This document shows, one piece after another, positions 53,369-62,319 of a stretch of DNA of 64,000 nt. The stretch's first letter is position 1; the number at the start of each line of letters is the position of its first letter. This stretch comes from Paracrocinitomix mangrovi (lineage in GTDB: Bacteria > Bacteroidota > Bacteroidia > Flavobacteriales_D > Crocinitomicaceae): contig NZ_CP091819.1 of the NCBI RefSeq assembly GCF_019740355.2, positions 4,030,001 through 4,094,000 on the forward strand, read 5' to 3'. Made by a program: the position numbers and the translations under genes. The notes below the pieces were generated by a model, which saw nothing but the letters and a program-made list of their open reading frames with translations, ran no database searches and was not told where the DNA came from.

Positions 53369-54904
53369 ATGAAACCTTCTACTGAATTATTTAGCTTAAT
53401 TAAGTCCTTAACAAAATCTGAAAAGAGATTCTTTAAACTCAATTCATCTTTGCAGTCTGGTGACAAGAATTACTTAAAGATTTTTGATTTCATTGAAAGA
53501 CAAAGAAAGTATGATGAAGAGGAATTAAAAGATGCTTTTAAAAATGAAACTTTCGTAAAGCATTTACCTTCTGAAAAGAATCACCTTTATAAACTTTTGC
53601 TCAAAAGCTTAAGGTCTTATTATTCGGATAGAACGGTTAGCTCTCAGCTAAAACAAGAGATTAAGAATGTTGAAATTCTCTACAACAAAGCACTTTACAA
53701 AGAATGTAACAAGTTCGTAAAGCGTGCTAAGGATATTGCCAGAAAGTATGAGAAGTTTTACTACTGGTTTGAATTGATCAATTGGGAGAAAAAGTTATTA
53801 GAAGAAGCGTATGAATCTGGTGTATTCAGCAAAGATTTAGATAAGCTAATAGAAGAGGAAACTGAAGTAGTTGAAAAGTTGAGAAACCTGGCAGAATACC
53901 ACATTTTGTATTCAAAAATCAATTATATATTCCGATCTGGAGGTTTTACTAGAAATGAAAAGGAGCGGGAAGTGGTTGCCGGAATTGCGGATTATCATTT
54001 AATAAAGGGTAAGAATACGGCTATTTCAACCAGAGCAACAACGATTTGTTATTATATCAAAGGTTTATGTGCAGCATCAATTAGAGATTATGAAGATGCA
54101 TTAGTAAATTTTAAAAAGGCCAAGTCTGTAATGGATGCTAAACCTCACATAAAGGAGGATTTACAAACTAGATATATCTACACAATGAATTTTTTAATGC
54201 TGTGTTATGTAGACAACTATCAGTTCGATAAAGCAGAAGAAGTTGTAGGGCAGTTAAAACAAATGGAGAGTCAAAGAACTTATGGTTCCTTAGATGCCAG
54301 AGTAAGACTGTTTACCTCTATTTATATTGGTCAAATGACATTGTACAACAGACAGGGAATGTTTCAAAAAACCCTGGAATTGGTTCCACAAATTCACGAC
54401 GGAATAGAAAATTTTGAAGATAAAATCAATAAGGAAAAACAGTTGTTGTTTACTTACAGTAAGGCTTATGCCTATTTTGGAACAGGTGAGTTTAGAATGG
54501 CGTTAAGGCACATAAATGAGGTGTTAAATGACAATGAAAAGATGTTGCGTCAGGATATTTATTCTTTCTCTCGTATTTTCAATTTGATCATTCATTTTGA
54601 ATTGAATAATCATGATTTTCTTGAGTATGACATGAAATCCACTGCCAGATACTTGAACAAGTATGAAAAGGATTACGAAGTGGAGAAGTTATTTATGAAA
54701 GAAATGAAAAACTTAGCCCGAATCAATAAGGAAAGTGAGCAACGTAAAATCTTCTTAGACTTTAAAGAGAAGTTAGATAAGCTGTTAGAAATAGACCGTG
54801 AAAATGTAATCCTGGAATATTTTGATTTGCGTTCATGGTTGCAATCAAAAATTGAAGGCACTTCATTTGCTGAGGCCATCAAGTCAACTATGAAATCTGT
54901 CTAA
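53369..54904 (+). CDS. Hypothetical all-helical protein, 511 residues
   Basis: I recognise no named family. The protein is highly charged (Lys/Glu), without signal peptide or membrane helices. Long helices contain TPR-like pairs (TTICYYIKGLCAASIRDYED, YSKAYAYFGTGEFRMALRHI), so it probably forms an alpha-alpha solenoid. The start MKPSTELFSLIKSLTKSEKRF resembles conserved N-termini of Bacteroidota-specific proteins of similar length. It has a long, structured leader. Its stop directly abuts the convergent ribB stop. A scaffolding role in the cytoplasm is a guess. Confidence 0.75.
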   Translation: MKPSTELFSLIKSLTKSEKRFFKLNSSLQSGDKNYLKIFDFIERQRKYDEEELKDAFKNETFVKHLPSEKNHLYKLLLKSLRSYYSDRTVSSQLKQEIKNVEILYNKALYKECNKFVKRAKDIARKYEKFYYWFELINWEKKLLEEAYESGVFSKDLDKLIEEETEVVEKLRNLAEYHILYSKINYIFRSGGFTRNEKEREVVAGIADYHLIKGKNTAISTRATTICYYIKGLCAASIRDYEDALVNFKKAKSVMDAKPHIKEDLQTRYIYTMNFLMLCYVDNYQFDKAEEVVGQLKQMESQRTYGSLDARVRLFTSIYIGQMTLYNRQGMFQKTLELVPQIHDGIENFEDKINKEKQLLFTYSKAYAYFGTGEFRMALRHINEVLNDNEKMLRQDIYSFSRIFNLIIHFELNNHDFLEYDMKSTARYLNKYEKDYEVEKLFMKEMKNLARINKESEQRKIFLDFKEKLDKLLEIDRENVILEYFDLRSWLQSKIEGTSFAEAIKSTMKSV

Positions 54905-56029
54905 TTACTTTTTGTTGAAAGGAACAACTTCTTCAACTTCAAATCCATATGCATGGATTACTTGATTATCAGCTGAAAGTGAGTTAGAAATTAATCTAAG
55001 CTTATTGACATTAAAGTGATGCAAGATTTGTGCACCAACTCCGTAGTCTTTCTTGTCAGATCTTTTTTCACTTCCGCCATTGTAAGCTTTCAGTTTTTCA
55101 ATTAAACCCAATTGCTTTTCTTCTTGTTGCATAAACAACAACAAACCTTTTCCGGCTTCATTTATCATGCTCAAAGCAGCACTTAAATTAGATTGTTTGT
55201 CAGATCTAACGGCATCAAGTAAATTATCAGTAAATGAAGATGATTCAACACGAACTAAAACAGGTTCATTTTCATCCCAGTTTCCTTTTACAAAAGCAAG
55301 ATGCTCTTCATCAGTAGTAGTTTGTCTGAATGCTACCAATTTAAAATCGCCCCATAATGTCTTTAAATCTGTCTCAACTATTTTCTCAATTAGCGATTCA
55401 GTTCTCATTCTGTAAGCAATCAAATCAGCAATAGAGATGATTTTTAAATCAAACTTTTTAGCAATCTCAAACAATTCAGGAAGTCTTGCCATTGTTCCAT
55501 CCTCATTCATGATTTCTACCAACACACCTGCTGGTTCAAATCCTGCTAATTTAGATAAGTCAATTGCTGCCTCGGTATGTCCGGCTCTTCTTAAAACTCC
55601 ACCTTTTTTTGCTTTAAGCGGAAAGATGTGACCCGGTCTACCTAAATCCTCAGGTTTCATTGAAGGGTCTATCAAAGCCTTGATTGTTTTTGATCTGTCA
55701 GATGCAGATATTCCGGTTGTGCAACCGTATCCTAACAAATCAACTGAAACAGTAAATGGAGTGTCGTAAATTGCACTATTAGATCGAACCATCATGTCCA
55801 ACTCTAATCTATCACAATCTTCTTCAATTAATGGAGCACAGATAAGTCCTCTTCCGTGAGTTGCCATAAAATTGATTACCTCAGGTGTAGCATTTCTTGC
55901 TGCTGTTAAAAAATCACCTTCGTTCTCTCTGTCCTCGTCATCAACAACAATGATTACTTTACCGGCTTTAATATCTTCAACCGCTTCTTCAATTGTGTTT
56001 AATGCTACTTCCATTTCTACTGTTTTCAT
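54905..56029 (-). CDS. ribB: 3,4-dihydroxy-2-butanone 4-phosphate synthase with degenerate GTP cyclohydrolase II half
   Basis: The 374-residue protein has an intact RibB domain (about 5-205). VDDEDRENEGDF holds the metal/substrate acidic residues, ATHGRGLICAP the substrate loop, and RAGHTEAAIDLS the catalytic His-Glu pair. It makes the four-carbon unit of riboflavin from ribulose 5-phosphate. The C-terminal part (about 215-370) aligns in order with RibA but the three zinc cysteines are gone (VRVESSSFTDNL then VRSDKQSNLSAAL). The catalytic QEGRGIGL-type loop reads QQEEKQLGL. It is therefore probably not an active cyclohydrolase, and a separate RibA must exist elsewhere. It is a single minus-strand gene, 23 bases after a glycosyltransferase stop. 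Confidence 0.9.
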   Translation of the reverse strand: MKTVEMEVALNTIEEAVEDIKAGKVIIVVDDEDRENEGDFLTAARNATPEVINFMATHGRGLICAPLIEEDCDRLELDMMVRSNSAIYDTPFTVSVDLLGYGCTTGISASDRSKTIKALIDPSMKPEDLGRPGHIFPLKAKKGGVLRRAGHTEAAIDLSKLAGFEPAGVLVEIMNEDGTMARLPELFEIAKKFDLKIISIADLIAYRMRTESLIEKIVETDLKTLWGDFKLVAFRQTTTDEEHLAFVKGNWDENEPVLVRVESSSFTDNLLDAVRSDKQSNLSAALSMINEAGKGLLLFMQQEEKQLGLIEKLKAYNGGSEKRSDKKDYGVGAQILHHFNVNKLRLISNSLSADNQVIHAYGFEVEEVVPFNKK

Positions 56030-56052
56030 GGTGCAAAAATACGTCTTTTTTT

Positions 56053-57234
56053 CTACTGTCGTTTCTCAGATAAAGAGCTTTCAAAAAGATCACTTAATTT
56101 TTGGACACTGGACGCCCAGTTAAAGTGCGTTTTAACGAATTGTTTAGCCTGAGTAGCAAGTTTATTTTGCATTTGCTCATCTTCCAGTAAAATGTTGATT
56201 TGTTCGGCAAATCCTTCTGCATCATCTGCCAACAATATTTCTTCTCCTTCTTTGGCATGCAAAGCATTATTTGCTAGTCTGGTGGTGACAGAAGGAATTC
56301 CAATTGCCATTGCTTCCAGTAATTTGTTCTGTAAACCTGTTCCTATAAATAGAGGAGCCGCAAATATTTTTCCCGAAGCGTAAGCCATTTTGATGTCATC
56401 AACCCAGCCGGTTACTGTAATGTTTGGATGCTTAGCTAATGCTAAAACCCTTTGATTCGGTGATGCACCAATCAATCCCAATTTTGTGTTTTCACTTAAA
56501 AGCGGTAAAACTTGAGTTGCCAAATACTCGGCACACTCCACATTTGGTGGATAATTCATGTTGCCCACAAATATCAATTCATAGATCGCTTCACTCTTAA
56601 TTTCGTAGTTCAAAAAATCATCAGATATTCCGTTTTCTACAATTACTATCTCTTCTTTATTTGTATGATTGATTAGGTTTTTGTCTTGTTCAGAAATAAT
56701 GGTATGATGATTAAAGTAATCAAATATCCTATTTTCATATTCACTCAAGCGTTTTGCCTCATTTAGGAATACAGATTTTTTAATTCCTTTGGCTATCTCA
56801 GCTCGGCGATAAAGTCCTTTACTTAATGCATCTTGATAATCCAGTGTTTTGCCAATATTGAGGTTGTTTTTTACGTATTCTGCTGTTCTGATTAGTTGAC
56901 AATAAATATGATCCGGATCAATATCTTTTATCAGTTGATTGATTTTACGTTGGATCCACTTTTGGTAAAAATATCCTACCTGAAATGGTTTGTCTGTAAA
57001 AAATTGCTTGGCCGTATTCCAGTATAAAAGACCTTTCTTTAACTCAAATACATTTAATGATTTGCAATACTGCTGTACTTCTTTTTTCCATTCGTCTTTT
57101 ACTTTTTGATCGCTCAAACAAACCAGATGAATTTCATGCTTTTTAGACAATTCTTTTATTTGATGAAACGCTCTAAGTTTATCACCTTTTTCAAGTGGAT
57201 AAGGAAATCTGGAAAGTAGAACAAACAACCTCAT
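56053..57234 (-). CDS. GT-B glycosyltransferase (family 4-like)
   Basis: The 393-residue protein opens with FVLLSRFPYPLEKGDKLRAF, typical of the N-terminal acceptor domain. The C-terminal donor-binding domain (about 215-385) has LIFVGNMNYPPNVECAEYL, ITVTGWVDDIKMAYASG and GTGLQNKLLEAMAIGIPSV, where the E-x7-E-like region contacts the sugar nucleotide. There are no membrane segments. It probably adds a sugar to a lipid- or surface-linked glycan. The start overlaps the upstream glycosyltransferase end by 4 bases, so the two are translationally coupled and may work in sequence. Confidence 0.87.
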   Translation of the reverse strand: MRLFVLLSRFPYPLEKGDKLRAFHQIKELSKKHEIHLVCLSDQKVKDEWKKEVQQYCKSLNVFELKKGLLYWNTAKQFFTDKPFQVGYFYQKWIQRKINQLIKDIDPDHIYCQLIRTAEYVKNNLNIGKTLDYQDALSKGLYRRAEIAKGIKKSVFLNEAKRLSEYENRIFDYFNHHTIISEQDKNLINHTNKEEIVIVENGISDDFLNYEIKSEAIYELIFVGNMNYPPNVECAEYLATQVLPLLSENTKLGLIGASPNQRVLALAKHPNITVTGWVDDIKMAYASGKIFAAPLFIGTGLQNKLLEAMAIGIPSVTTRLANNALHAKEGEEILLADDAEGFAEQINILLEDEQMQNKLATQAKQFVKTHFNWASSVQKLSDLFESSLSEKRQ

Positions 57235-58421
57235 ATCGTTTGATAAAATTTGATGAGGTTTTGGATAATCTTGTGATTATCATAATTGCCTTCAATCAAT
57301 TTACGTGCATTTGTTCCTAATGCTCTTACTAAAGCAGGATCATTTGCCAATTTTGTCATCCATTCTGCTATTTCTTGGGCAGAATCTGCAATTATGATGT
57401 TTTTTTGATGTTCATAATTGATTCCTTCAGCACCTACAGAAGTAGAAATTACAGCTTTTCCATAAGCCATAGCTTCAATGATCTTAATCCTAATTCCACT
57501 GCCGGATAAAAGAGGAACCACCATAATGTCATGATCGTGCATGTATTGCTTAGCACTTTCTACTTCTCCGTCAATAAACAAATTGTCAGACTTGTTTTCA
57601 GACAAATAACCAGGCATTGATCTTCCTGCCAAGTGCAATGAAAGATCTTCCTTATTAACCATTGGCCATATTTCATCCAACATCCAACTAACAGCTTCCT
57701 TGTTAGGTTCCCAGTTCATTGCGCCAATGTGATAAAACTTATTGAGCTTTTCATCTTCACGAATGTGAAAATCATACTCTTTTAAGTTGACTCCAAAAGG
57801 AATAGATATTAAAGGAGACTTACAATCAAATTTTTTAAATCTCTCCGTGTCTTCAAAGCTAATTGAGGCAATTCCGTCAACATCATTGATTGTTTTTTTC
57901 TCGTACTTTTTAAGCTTAGCTGCTAAGTGTTTTAAGTACATCTTTTTTGCCTTGTTACCCGTTGTATTGGCTAGTCTTTCCCAGATTAGATGCTCCAAAT
58001 TATGGCTTCGTAAAACAACTTTTGCCTTGCTTAATTTGCGGATGGTGTCTACATACGGAGTCATGAACAAACTTTCAAGATGCACTACATCAAAGTCGTT
58101 GTTTGTCAATTGCTCAACTAGTATACGGTCAAAATCTGTAGAAAAAAATCTACTTACATTATATGTATCTGCCGTAACCAATGCAGAAAATGCATCAACA
58201 ATGTTTACTCTAGTATCAAGGAAAACACCTTCAATTTGAGTTTTGTCTTTAAAATCCTGTGGGATTTTATTTGGCAGAAAAGGATGTTTTTCTGTTGAAG
58301 CTGTTATAATTTTTAATGAAACTCCTTCGTCAATTAAGCCTTGTGAAATGGTATGTATGGCTATGCAACCTCCATCTACCATTGGAATTGGTGGTTTATG
58401 ACATAGCTGAAGAATCTTCAT
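57231..58421 (-). CDS. GT-B glycosyltransferase (family 4-like)
   Basis: The 396-residue protein starts ILQLCHKPPIPMVDGGCIAI, a GT4 opening where Gly-Gly lines the sugar-nucleotide cleft. The donor domain has FYHIGAMNWEPNKEAVSWML, LHLAGRSMPG and GSGIRIKIIEAMAYGKAVIS, followed by GAEGINYEH. It is similar in plan to its neighbour, and the two overlap by 4 bases. Its start overlaps the end of the LptF/G-type permease gene by 26 bases, so the three genes are transcribed together. Products are probably steps in capsule, exopolysaccharide or glycolipid assembly; no polymerase or flippase is in the window. Confidence 0.87.
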   Translation of the reverse strand: MKILQLCHKPPIPMVDGGCIAIHTISQGLIDEGVSLKIITASTEKHPFLPNKIPQDFKDKTQIEGVFLDTRVNIVDAFSALVTADTYNVSRFFSTDFDRILVEQLTNNDFDVVHLESLFMTPYVDTIRKLSKAKVVLRSHNLEHLIWERLANTTGNKAKKMYLKHLAAKLKKYEKKTINDVDGIASISFEDTERFKKFDCKSPLISIPFGVNLKEYDFHIREDEKLNKFYHIGAMNWEPNKEAVSWMLDEIWPMVNKEDLSLHLAGRSMPGYLSENKSDNLFIDGEVESAKQYMHDHDIMVVPLLSGSGIRIKIIEAMAYGKAVISTSVGAEGINYEHQKNIIIADSAQEIAEWMTKLANDPALVRALGTNARKLIEGNYDNHKIIQNLIKFYQTI

Positions 58422-59898
58422 TTTTTCGCTTTTTAAAAGGACTTAAAATTAACTTAATTAACTTTTTGTAGGTTTCTAAATCAAATAAAGATGAGTCGTT
58501 AGTTGCTTTATATGTTAAGAAGGCTCCAAGCGGAAGAAGAATAAATGTACTCATCCACATACCTTTCCATGGAGTAATAAGGTTAGAGTCAACCATATTT
58601 TCACCCATGATAGTCGTTACATAATACAGCAAGAAAAATAAAACGGCAAAAACCAGGGGAGCCCCTAATCCACCTCTTTTAATGATTGCACCGAGCGGAG
58701 CACCAATAAAGAATAGAATAAGAATGGCGACAGAAAGCGTAAACTTTTTATGATAAGCCGCTTTAAATTGTGTGATGTTCATTTGTTGCGCCTCCATATA
58801 ATTCATTTGACCCAATAACATCTCTTTGCGAGATCTCAGTTCCCCTTGTACTGTAGCCAAAGCTGCATCCATTTCGGCATTATGTAAATTATCAATTTTG
58901 ATAATTGTATCTATAACAGCTGGTCCAAACAAATGCTCATCTTCTAATGTATCTAATTGTGTTGAGTCAATGGGCAAAATGGCACTGTTGTAAATCACCA
59001 TCTTTTGAGTCATTACATTTCCAAAGTCAGTTAAACTGGTATCATATGCAGATGATAATGAATCTATTGTTTGGCCTAATTGAACAAAGTTGAGCATCTC
59101 ATAATCTCTTTTAAACAGCTCTTCATTGGTTTGTTGCATTTGAAAACCTGAAAGGTCAAATTTGATTATGGTCTCTTCAAAAAAGGTTTTTTGAAACGGG
59201 TATTTGTCCTTTTGAATTTGAGCAGGTTTCATCTCCTCATAAATGGCTCCATCTTCCAACTTTAAAAGTAAAAAACGGTCATTTTCAGATTTTAGCATTT
59301 CTCCTTTGTCTGCTATGATTGTTTTACCTGCAGCAATATCATTGTACTCGTAAATTAAAATACCGAATAGTTCTCCTGTTTCATCATTCTTCTTATCCAC
59401 ACGGATGCTGTAATTGTCTATGTCATTGTAGAAAATCCCTGGTGTAATACCAAAAGTTGGTTTTTTCTCTTGAATGTCATAAATGATGGTCCGTGATTTG
59501 TAATTGGCAATAGGGAGGAGGTAATTGGTAAAATAGAATGCTCCCAGACTAAGTGCTAAAACAAAAATGAACATAGGTCGCATGATTCTTCTCAAAGAAA
59601 GACCTGCAGATTTAAGAGCTGTTAATTCGTTTTGTTCAGCCAGATTTCCAAACGTCATGATTGAAGAAAACAAAACAGCTAATGGAACGGCTAATGGAAT
59701 TAATGTGGCAGAGACGTAAAAAAGGAGTTTAAAAAGTACTCCATAATCAAGGCCCTTACCAATCAAATCATCCACGTATTTCCACAAAAATTGCATAATG
59801 AGGAAAGCCATGGCAATAAAAAAGGTAATCAAAAACGGGCCAATAAAAGACCGTATGATGAATAAGTTTAACTTCTTCAAGAGTGTCTTTTTAGACAA
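58396..59898 (-). CDS. LptF/LptG-family permease
   Basis: The 500-residue protein starts with two or three membrane helices (FIRSFIGPFLITFFIAMAFL; LFYVSATLIPLAVPLAVLFS). A long periplasmic jellyroll-like region follows (about 135-370), then three C-terminal helices (LSVAILILFFIGAPLGAIIK; APLVFAVLFFLLYYVTTIMG). This is the YjgP/YjgQ plan of the LptB2FG complex that extracts LPS from the inner membrane. The periplasmic part is longer than in E. coli LptF/G (whole protein 500 versus about 360 residues). It is first in the minus-strand unit with two glycosyltransferases, in keeping with LPS or envelope glycolipid assembly. Whether it is LptF or LptG cannot be said. Confidence 0.88.
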   Translation of the reverse strand: MSKKTLLKKLNLFIIRSFIGPFLITFFIAMAFLIMQFLWKYVDDLIGKGLDYGVLFKLLFYVSATLIPLAVPLAVLFSSIMTFGNLAEQNELTALKSAGLSLRRIMRPMFIFVLALSLGAFYFTNYLLPIANYKSRTIIYDIQEKKPTFGITPGIFYNDIDNYSIRVDKKNDETGELFGILIYEYNDIAAGKTIIADKGEMLKSENDRFLLLKLEDGAIYEEMKPAQIQKDKYPFQKTFFEETIIKFDLSGFQMQQTNEELFKRDYEMLNFVQLGQTIDSLSSAYDTSLTDFGNVMTQKMVIYNSAILPIDSTQLDTLEDEHLFGPAVIDTIIKIDNLHNAEMDAALATVQGELRSRKEMLLGQMNYMEAQQMNITQFKAAYHKKFTLSVAILILFFIGAPLGAIIKRGGLGAPLVFAVLFFLLYYVTTIMGENMVDSNLITPWKGMWMSTFILLPLGAFLTYKATNDSSLFDLETYKKLIKLILSPFKKRKNEDSSAMS

Positions 59899-59940
59899 TT
59901 ACGTATTATCGACCGTAAAAGTATGTAGAAAAGAGGATAA

Positions 59941-60330
59941 TTATGATCCTATCACCATTTTTAAATCGGCGATTTGATTTTCCCAAAGAAGTTTGGCTTC
60001 ATCCATTTCATCTTCATCAGCAAAATCAGTAATCATCAAGGCAACATCATTGGTTAAATCGTCCACCTTAATGGCCAATTCAAAATAGGTTTTTAAGCCG
60101 TCTTCAACATCATCTTCCCATTGGAATTTAATTGATTCACCTTTCTTTTTAGTAAGTAGTACAGCTTCTTCAGAAGATCCATTCCAAAAAAAGCTAAATG
60201 TGTCATCTTTGATGTTTACATCATCAGCAAACCATTCGCTTAATCCGCTTGGAGTAGAGATCATATTATATAGAACAGAAGTTGAAGATTTAACCTCAAA
60301 TTCCATTTGGTATTTCACTTTATCGCTCAT
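59941..60330 (-). CDS. START-like domain protein (SRPBCC/AHSA1-like)
   Basis: The 129-residue acidic protein shows the Bhv1-like fold pattern. It begins with strand KYQMEFEVKSSTSVLYNMIS, then TPSGLSEWFADDVNIKDDTF, as in AHSA1/START proteins. It ends in a long C-terminal helix (EAKLLWENQIADLKMVIG). These small proteins bind hydrophobic ligands or Hsp90-like partners. No specific ligand can be read. A candidate promoter lies about 80 bases upstream at 60410-60442. It is 42 bases from the LptF/G gene and might be co-transcribed with it. Confidence 0.82.
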   Translation of the reverse strand: MSDKVKYQMEFEVKSSTSVLYNMISTPSGLSEWFADDVNIKDDTFSFFWNGSSEEAVLLTKKKGESIKFQWEDDVEDGLKTYFELAIKVDDLTNDVALMITDFADEDEMDEAKLLWENQIADLKMVIGS

Positions 60331-60409
60331 CTCAAATTCTTGTTTATCAAATCCTTAGAAGGTTGGTGATGTAGGTTTCACATCCACCATAAGTTTTTTC
60401 GAAGGATTG

Positions 60410-60442
60410 CAAAGATAATACATTTTTCTGAATCTAAAGCAA
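60410..60442 (-). promoter_or_regulatory. Candidate promoter of the START-like protein gene
   Basis: On the minus strand TTG (plus-strand CAA at 60440-60442) is followed after 22 bases by TATCTTTG (plus-strand CAAAGATA at 60410-60417), a full TAnnTTTG match. The leader to ATG 60330 would be about 75 bases. Confidence 0.5.
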
Positions 60443-60543
60443 GCTATGATGAACGAATTGAGGAGTTTATGAACGGAAATACCAATTTCATTGAATTTTA
60501 AACGAATTAGTTGAAAAAGGAAAAAATGTTGAGGTTGAAAAAT

Positions 60544-60572
60544 AAAAAAAGCCCGACTTAGTCGAGCTTTTT
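60544..60572 (-). terminator. Intrinsic terminator of the HU-SPOR gene
   Basis: On the minus strand GCTCGAC-TAA-GTCGGGC forms a seven-pair stem with one T-G pair (60551-60567) followed by seven U residues. It lies 24 bases past the stop of the HU-SPOR gene. A T5 run on the other side makes it potentially bidirectional. Confidence 0.88.
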
Positions 60573-60591
60573 CATCTATGTATTAATAATA

Positions 60592-62259
60592 TTATTTTGG
60601 CCATTTAAATACCCAGGCACCTCCACCAACTCCGCTACATGCAGAAGCTGCAGATGATCTGTCGTTGAACTGTTGAACAGATACCATGTATAATCCGTCA
60701 AACTGTCCAAGAATTTTAGCTGAATTATAGCCTTTACCTTTCATTTCGCTTACATATCCCTCTGCATTTCCTTTATCCTTAAATGCATTTCCGATAACAT
60801 TGTAATTTCCTCCTGTTGATGAGTGATTAATCACTGGCTCTTCAACAACTTCCTCAGTATGATTGTCCTCAACCACCTCTTCAGTATGCGAATCTTCAAC
60901 TTCTTCTGAATGATCTCCAGTTTCATTGGTAAAAGTAGTATCCTCTTCTAAGAAATCAGTTGCATCAGCTACTTCATGGTCATTTGAATCACCATGCTCT
61001 TCACCGTCGTGGTTTTCACCTTCTTCTCCATGACTATCGCCACCTTTAAACATGGCCATGATTTCATCCTTGAATAGAATACCGGCAGTTGTTCCACCTC
61101 CAATCAATATGATCAATATGATGATCAAAGGCAATCTATTTTTCTTCTTTTCTCCTTCTTTTTTCTCTTTAGGTTGTTTTTTAGAAGGTTTTTGCTGCTT
61201 GGTATTAGCAGACTTGCTATACTTTTCTTTTAGAGATGCTCCTTGTTTGGTTTCCGCTTTTTCTTTACCTGCTAAGGCCGCCGCAGCTGCAGCAGACTGT
61301 CCAGTTTTATCTGTTCCGGTAGTTACACTTTTGTCATCTGCTTTTGCCTCAGTTTTTGCAGTTGTATCTGTTTTAGGAGTATTTGAAGCGGTTACATCTG
61401 CAGTAGTTTTAGCAGCAGCTGTCTTCTCAGTTTCTTTAGCTGCCGGTTTACTGTCAGATTTTTTGAACTTGTCTTTAAGTTGCTCAAGTTTGTGTTCACC
61501 TTCTTGATGCTCCCCTTTTTTATATTTCTCTTTCACAGCATCAAGCTTTCCTTCAGTTACTTCATGCTCTCCTTTTTTGTATTTGCTTTTTAAATCATCC
61601 AAAGAATTTCCGCTTCCTGCTTTTACGTCTTCTTTTTCTCCATCCTCAGGTTTAAAAGTATTCTTTTCTTGAGGAGAATCTTTTTTGCTCCCAGTTTTAA
61701 TTTCTGGTGGTTTAATAGCAGAATCCGCCTTAGCGTCTTCTTTCTTCGGTTCCTCCTTTTTAGGCTCTTCCTTTTTTGGAGTTTCTTTCTTTGGCTCTTC
61801 TTTTTTAGGAGCTGCCTCCGCTTTTTTCTCTTCTGTTTTTGCAGCTGCAGCCTTTTTATCCTCAGTTTTCTTAGGTTCTTCTTTTTTAGGAGCCTCTTTT
61901 TTAGGTTCCTCTTTTTTAGCCCCAGAATCTTTTAATGCGCTATCTCCAACCCAACTTTTGAAAGCCGGATTTCCATCTTTGTCTTTGTGAAAAGAACCAA
62001 ATTCAAACATGTCATAAGTTCCACCTTTGCTTAGTTCTGTTTCAATTTCCTTAACGAATTTTGACACTTTATTTTGTGCTTCTTGCTCGTCAATTCCTTC
62101 TTTCTCAGAAATAAATTTGGCTAGGGTTCCATCATTAAATTTGAGGTGTGGGTTAAAAGAAACTACACCTGTTTTGGAGTTAGTGATCATTAGTGATCCG
62201 AATCCTGGTAAAATCACTGAAGTTTGAACTTTCAGTATCTCAATTAAATATTTGATCAT
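60592..62259 (-). CDS. HU-CCDC81-like/SPOR transmembrane protein
   Basis: From ATG 62259 the protein has 555 residues; a GTG at 62283 would add 8 and seems less likely. The N-terminus (about 1-115) matches the bacterial HU-CCDC81 domain pair (VILPGFGSLMI, SFNPHLKFNDGTLAKFISEK, FEFGSFHKD). A very long Lys/Glu/Pro/Ala-rich segment with KKEEPKK-type repeats follows, then three copies of an YKKGEH-like unit, then one membrane helix (about 377-398, LPLIIILIILIGGGTTAGIL). An acidic, His-rich linker and a C-terminal SPOR domain (about 485-555) end the chain. The N-terminus is cytoplasmic and could bind DNA or partners; the SPOR part would bind septal peptidoglycan. It is a single-gene unit. Confidence 0.85.
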   Translation of the reverse strand: MIKYLIEILKVQTSVILPGFGSLMITNSKTGVVSFNPHLKFNDGTLAKFISEKEGIDEQEAQNKVSKFVKEIETELSKGGTYDMFEFGSFHKDKDGNPAFKSWVGDSALKDSGAKKEEPKKEAPKKEEPKKTEDKKAAAAKTEEKKAEAAPKKEEPKKETPKKEEPKKEEPKKEDAKADSAIKPPEIKTGSKKDSPQEKNTFKPEDGEKEDVKAGSGNSLDDLKSKYKKGEHEVTEGKLDAVKEKYKKGEHQEGEHKLEQLKDKFKKSDSKPAAKETEKTAAAKTTADVTASNTPKTDTTAKTEAKADDKSVTTGTDKTGQSAAAAAALAGKEKAETKQGASLKEKYSKSANTKQQKPSKKQPKEKKEGEKKKNRLPLIIILIILIGGGTTAGILFKDEIMAMFKGGDSHGEEGENHDGEEHGDSNDHEVADATDFLEEDTTFTNETGDHSEEVEDSHTEEVVEDNHTEEVVEEPVINHSSTGGNYNVIGNAFKDKGNAEGYVSEMKGKGYNSAKILGQFDGLYMVSVQQFNDRSSAASACSGVGGGAWVFKWPK

Positions 62260-62319
62260 AGGGCAAACTGAGTTTGGAGACACAAAATAGTAAAATCTCT
62301 ATTTTTTTCTACTATTTTC

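Noticed and set aside
57787-58239. 150-residue plus-strand frame
   Set aside because: It lies wholly inside the well-supported glycosyltransferase gene on the other strand and has no family-like motif.
61052-61990. Three plus-strand frames (61052-61507, 61669-61935, 61685-61990) with Ser/Phe/Leu-rich sequence
   Set aside because: They are antisense shadows of the Lys/Glu/Ala repeat region of the HU-SPOR gene; composition follows directly from the repeated codons.
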